From contig CALLHY010000044.1 of NCBI GenBank assembly GCA_938009275.1, forward strand, positions 1 through 16,342: a DNA stretch of 16,342 nt. Direction: 5' to 3'. This document shows positions 14,388 to 16,342 of this stretch, one piece after another. The notes beneath the pieces are model-generated. The model searched no databases. It was not told the origin of the DNA and saw only the letters and a list, made by a program, of their open reading frames with translations. A program made the position numbers and the translations under genes. Numbering within the stretch: position 1 is the stretch's first letter; each line of letters starts with the position of its first letter. Source of the stretch: an uncultured bacterium (GTDB lineage: Bacteria > Cloacimonadota > Cloacimonadia > Cloacimonadales > Cloacimonadaceae).

Positions 14388-15683
14388 ATGGAAAGAAAGA
14401 CGTACCTACAATACTTAGAGCTTGCTAAGTCGTTTTTTATCGCGTTGATGTGTATGCTTCCCACTCTGGCATTTACTCAAAATGCAGAAAATATTAAAAG
14501 ACTGGATAGGGTTTGGTCATATTATGGGTTTTCCGGAATCGGACCAGATTACCATGGTAACAACACTGTAGTGTTTAATTACGATCCGGTTAACCCATTT
14601 CAAGTAACCTCCTACCGCAATTATGGCAATTATTACTTGTATGACACACTGACCGATAGTTGGGATGAAACTTACCCGTTTACCGGGTACACCCTGCATG
14701 ATAACGGCCGATTCATATATTCTACCCCCACCTTGAAAAATGGTTATGTGAGAACAATTGTATTCAATGAAGAAGGCTACGTTCTCGAAGACAACTACAG
14801 CGCGGCTCAATCACCACAGGATTATCTATTAACCAACCAATTCTACTATAATTCTAACATGAAGTTACTCTCAAAACTACGCACTAATACACAGACAGGC
14901 AAGTTATGGAAAACTGAATGCACCCTTGATAGCCTGGATAGACGAATTGAAGAAACCCTTTACGAATCCGCGGACTCAGTTAACTGGATACCATTCAGGA
15001 GAATTGAATATTCATATACAGGTGATCCGTTATTGACAACTTGTCAGTTTGAAAAGTATAATGTGTATATCCCAGATCCCGCATTCGACGCATCTTTATC
15101 CTATTGGGATTACAATTACGGCAACACTTTCGAGTCTATTTATTTGTGTGATAACTGGGTTATGGACATCGTAACAAAGAGTTACTTTTATAACCAGGAA
15201 TGGCATACTGCTTCGGTCCGAAGCTATGCTATTATTCATGATTGGTCAGGATATCACATAGATAATAATTATGATGGCGAACCAGGTTGTATCTGGGACG
15301 ACGAAGGAATGCCAATAGAACTCTGGAGAGTTGTGGAAGGTTCCAGCAGTTATCGATTTTACTATTCTCCTCATTCTGAAGTAACCGATAATCTGGAGAA
15401 TGTTCCTTCTGCTTTTAGCGTAACAGCCTACCCCAACCCAAACCAGGGAGAAACCCAGCTAACACTACTAACTGATAAGCACGAACATATTACCGTCAGC
15501 ACCTACAATATCCGCGGGCAAAAAGTGAAAGACCAGACTATCTATGCCAATCCGAATAACACTAATTCACTTAACTGGTATGCTACGGATTCGTCAGACA
15601 AGCTTCTGCCTAATGGGGTATATATATTGAGGATAACAAGTCCAAGCCACAAAGAAATAAAGAAAATAACTGTGGCAAAGTAG
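14388..15683 (+). CDS. Secreted protein with C-terminal T9SS-type sorting domain
   Basis: The ATG follows a strong AAAGGAGGA site at 4 nt spacing. The 431-residue product has a signal peptide (basic start, hydrophobic FFIALMCMLPTLAF at 16-29, cleavage likely near 30). The middle is rich in Tyr, Trp and Asn, with short beta-strand repeats (LDSLDRRIEETLYESADSVN, WIPFRRIEYSY) of the kind found in long extracellular YD-like or hypothetical proteins. The last 85 residues, from AYPNPN at 347, carry ISTYNIRGQKV-like and LLPNGVYILRI segments, the T9SS sorting-domain pattern. It is complete, unlike the left-hand relative at the window start, and the two share only the tail design. The function of the middle is unknown; a cell-surface or released protein is inferred. 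Confidence 0.88.
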   Translation: MERKTYLQYLELAKSFFIALMCMLPTLAFTQNAENIKRLDRVWSYYGFSGIGPDYHGNNTVVFNYDPVNPFQVTSYRNYGNYYLYDTLTDSWDETYPFTGYTLHDNGRFIYSTPTLKNGYVRTIVFNEEGYVLEDNYSAAQSPQDYLLTNQFYYNSNMKLLSKLRTNTQTGKLWKTECTLDSLDRRIEETLYESADSVNWIPFRRIEYSYTGDPLLTTCQFEKYNVYIPDPAFDASLSYWDYNYGNTFESIYLCDNWVMDIVTKSYFYNQEWHTASVRSYAIIHDWSGYHIDNNYDGEPGCIWDDEGMPIELWRVVEGSSSYRFYYSPHSEVTDNLENVPSAFSVTAYPNPNQGETQLTLLTDKHEHITVSTYNIRGQKVKDQTIYANPNNTNSLNWYATDSSDKLLPNGVYILRITSPSHKEIKKITVAK

Positions 15684-15693
15684 AATCACTTAT

Positions 15694-15745
15694 AAGGCGT
15701 GGAAGCTCTATAGCTCGATGGCTGGGGCAAATCGAAAGTCAAAAC
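15694..15745 (+). repeat. 52-bp repeat, copy 1
   Basis: Matches 16108-16159 with about seven mismatches by eye. Shared blocks are GCGTGG, AGCT-N4-AGCTCGATGGCTGGG, CAAAT and GAAAG-CAAAAC. Its end forms the left arm of the hairpin at 15738-15761. Confidence 0.8.
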
Positions 15746-15761
15746 ATTACATGGTTTTGAC
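15738..15761. other. Hairpin GTCAAAAC-N8-GTTTTGAC
   Basis: A perfect 8-bp stem with an 8-nt loop (ATTACATG), 55 nt after the secreted-protein stop. No T-run follows on the plus strand (CCCCTAAA), so it is a poor intrinsic terminator, though it may still protect or end the transcript. Confidence 0.5.
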
Positions 15762-15860
15762 CCCTAAACGACATATCGGAAATGCAACTCTTTAACATCA
15801 ATGCTAGTATCTCTACGTAAGCCAGACCACCATGAGTTATACTATTGTCGTTTCGGGGGT
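15760..15860. repeat. Inverted repeat with arms ACCCCTAAACGACA and TGTCGTTTCGGGGGT
   Basis: The arms at 15760-15773 and 15846-15860 pair over AAACGACA/TGTCGTTT and ACCCC/GGGGT around a small mismatch, with a loop of about 72 nt. The right arm can also form a local stem TCGTTT/AAACGA. Role unknown. Confidence 0.5.
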
Positions 15861-16107
15861 AAAACGAAGATGGCAGGATACACAGCAAGTCTGATTTTCT
15901 ACTTCATTTTGCTAAAACTTAGAAAGAAGGATATACACAAGTTTAGGCTAACTTCTAAACTATACAGCCGGCATATATCGAGTTAAGACTGCTTTCCTAC
16001 CGAGCATCCTATGTAGCAGGCTATGGCTCATTTTCTGCTTATTGCTCTTGTTTTAACTCACAATTTGTTAATGTTGTAGTAGTTTATAGCCCAGTTGCAT
16101 CATTCGT

Positions 16108-16159
16108 AAAGCGTGGTAGCTTTAAAGCTCGATGGCTGGGACAAATTGAAAGCCAAAAC
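16108..16159 (+). repeat. 52-bp repeat, copy 2
   Basis: Second copy of the 15694-15745 repeat, 414 bp downstream in the same orientation. It contains the perfect palindrome AGCTTTAAAGCT, where copy 1 has AGCTCTATAGCT. Confidence 0.8.
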
Positions 16160-16209
16160 TGATGGGAGTATGATAAAGCGATAAAAGCGATAAAAGACTG
16201 AACTACTGC

Positions 16210-16246
16210 TGATTACATCAGTGATTACATCAAGGTGATTACATCA
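16210..16246. repeat. Three copies of TGATTACATCA (TGAT-N3-ATCA)
   Basis: Identical 11-bp sites at 16210-16220, 16222-16232 and 16236-16246, at steps of 12 and 14 bp. Each is an interrupted palindrome (TGAT/ATCA). They could be clustered protein-binding sites or simple duplication products. No gene is seen within the remaining 96 bases. Confidence 0.7.
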
Positions 16247-16342
16247 GGAAAGACCATTTAAAGACCACTCTTCCTCCCTAATAAGATCTAATCTTTCCTA
16301 CACGTAAATGCTTGAAAAATGGTGCATCGTTTTGATAGAGAA

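Larger units (their letters stand above)
15684..16342. other. Non-coding tail of the window with several small repeats
   Basis: No convincing gene is seen in either strand. A 61-codon frame at 15801-15986 lacks a Shine-Dalgarno site and recognisable motifs. The stretch holds the 52-bp repeat pair, a hairpin, an inverted repeat, a tandem GCGATAAAA pair (16179-16196) and the three TGATTACATCA sites listed separately. Confidence 0.6.

Noticed and set aside
15694..15761. Riboswitch upstream of a gene (GEMM, glycine or fluoride type)
   Set aside because: GGGGCAAA and GAAAG strings recall parts of known riboswitches, but the conserved cores and any downstream gene are missing.
15801..15986. 61-residue plus-strand ORF
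   Set aside because: No Shine-Dalgarno site, no motif, unconvincing composition, and it crosses an inverted-repeat arm.

Overview
The window looks like chromosomal DNA of a Gram-negative bacterium of the Fibrobacteres-Chlorobi-Bacteroidetes (FCB) superphylum, with Cloacimonadota as my best guess. The pointers are two secreted proteins that end in a type IX secretion (T9SS)-style sorting domain beginning AYPNP, a long SecA with an enlarged nucleotide-binding region and a C-terminal SEC-C zinc motif, and a signal peptidase I with a large insertion. The lineage is inferred from protein style only; there is no rRNA here. No tRNA, rRNA, CRISPR array, transposase or phage gene was found.

Layout. 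(1) Positions 3-1115: the 3' part of a gene for a large secreted beta-propeller-like protein with a sorting tail, followed by a decayed small secreted or membrane-anchored protein gene (1124-1477) with three frame changes. (2) Positions 1555-1842: a 106-bp multi-hairpin repeat in minus orientation, an octamer array and a second, unrelated octamer array. (3) Positions 1878-6639, plus strand: an operator-controlled gene for a 213-residue putative regulator; an iron/zinc alcohol dehydrogenase with its own promoter; and a tightly overlapping operon of lepB (signal peptidase I), hemW and a short class II (CCA-type) nucleotidyltransferase. (4) Positions 6640-13320, minus strand: the operon secA - topA - MacB-like permease with gaps of 2 to about 10 nt. 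It meets the plus-strand operon tail to tail with no base between the two stop codons. (5) Positions 13459-14256: a composite repeat region of GGGTTAAC/GGGTTAGA octamers, two full copies of the 106-bp hairpin element (inside a perfect 196-bp direct repeat) and one truncated copy. (6) Positions 14388-15683: a second secreted protein with a sorting tail, with a textbook promoter and Shine-Dalgarno site. (7) Positions 15684-16342: non-coding, with a 52-bp repeat pair, a hairpin, an inverted repeat and three copies of an 11-bp interrupted palindrome.

Functionally the core block (about 2.6-13.3 kb) is housekeeping: protein export (SecA moves preproteins, LepB removes their signal peptides), DNA topology (TopA), a HemW-like protein, RNA 3'-end nucleotidyl transfer and an ABC-type permease. 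The two secreted-protein genes lie outside the inverted hairpin repeats and would depend on the Sec machinery encoded between them.

The most unusual items are the modular octamer-plus-hairpin repeats, the 213-residue protein behind twin 13-15 bp palindromes, the decayed GDYXXLXY-like gene, and the 240-residue CCA-like enzyme that ends after its neck.
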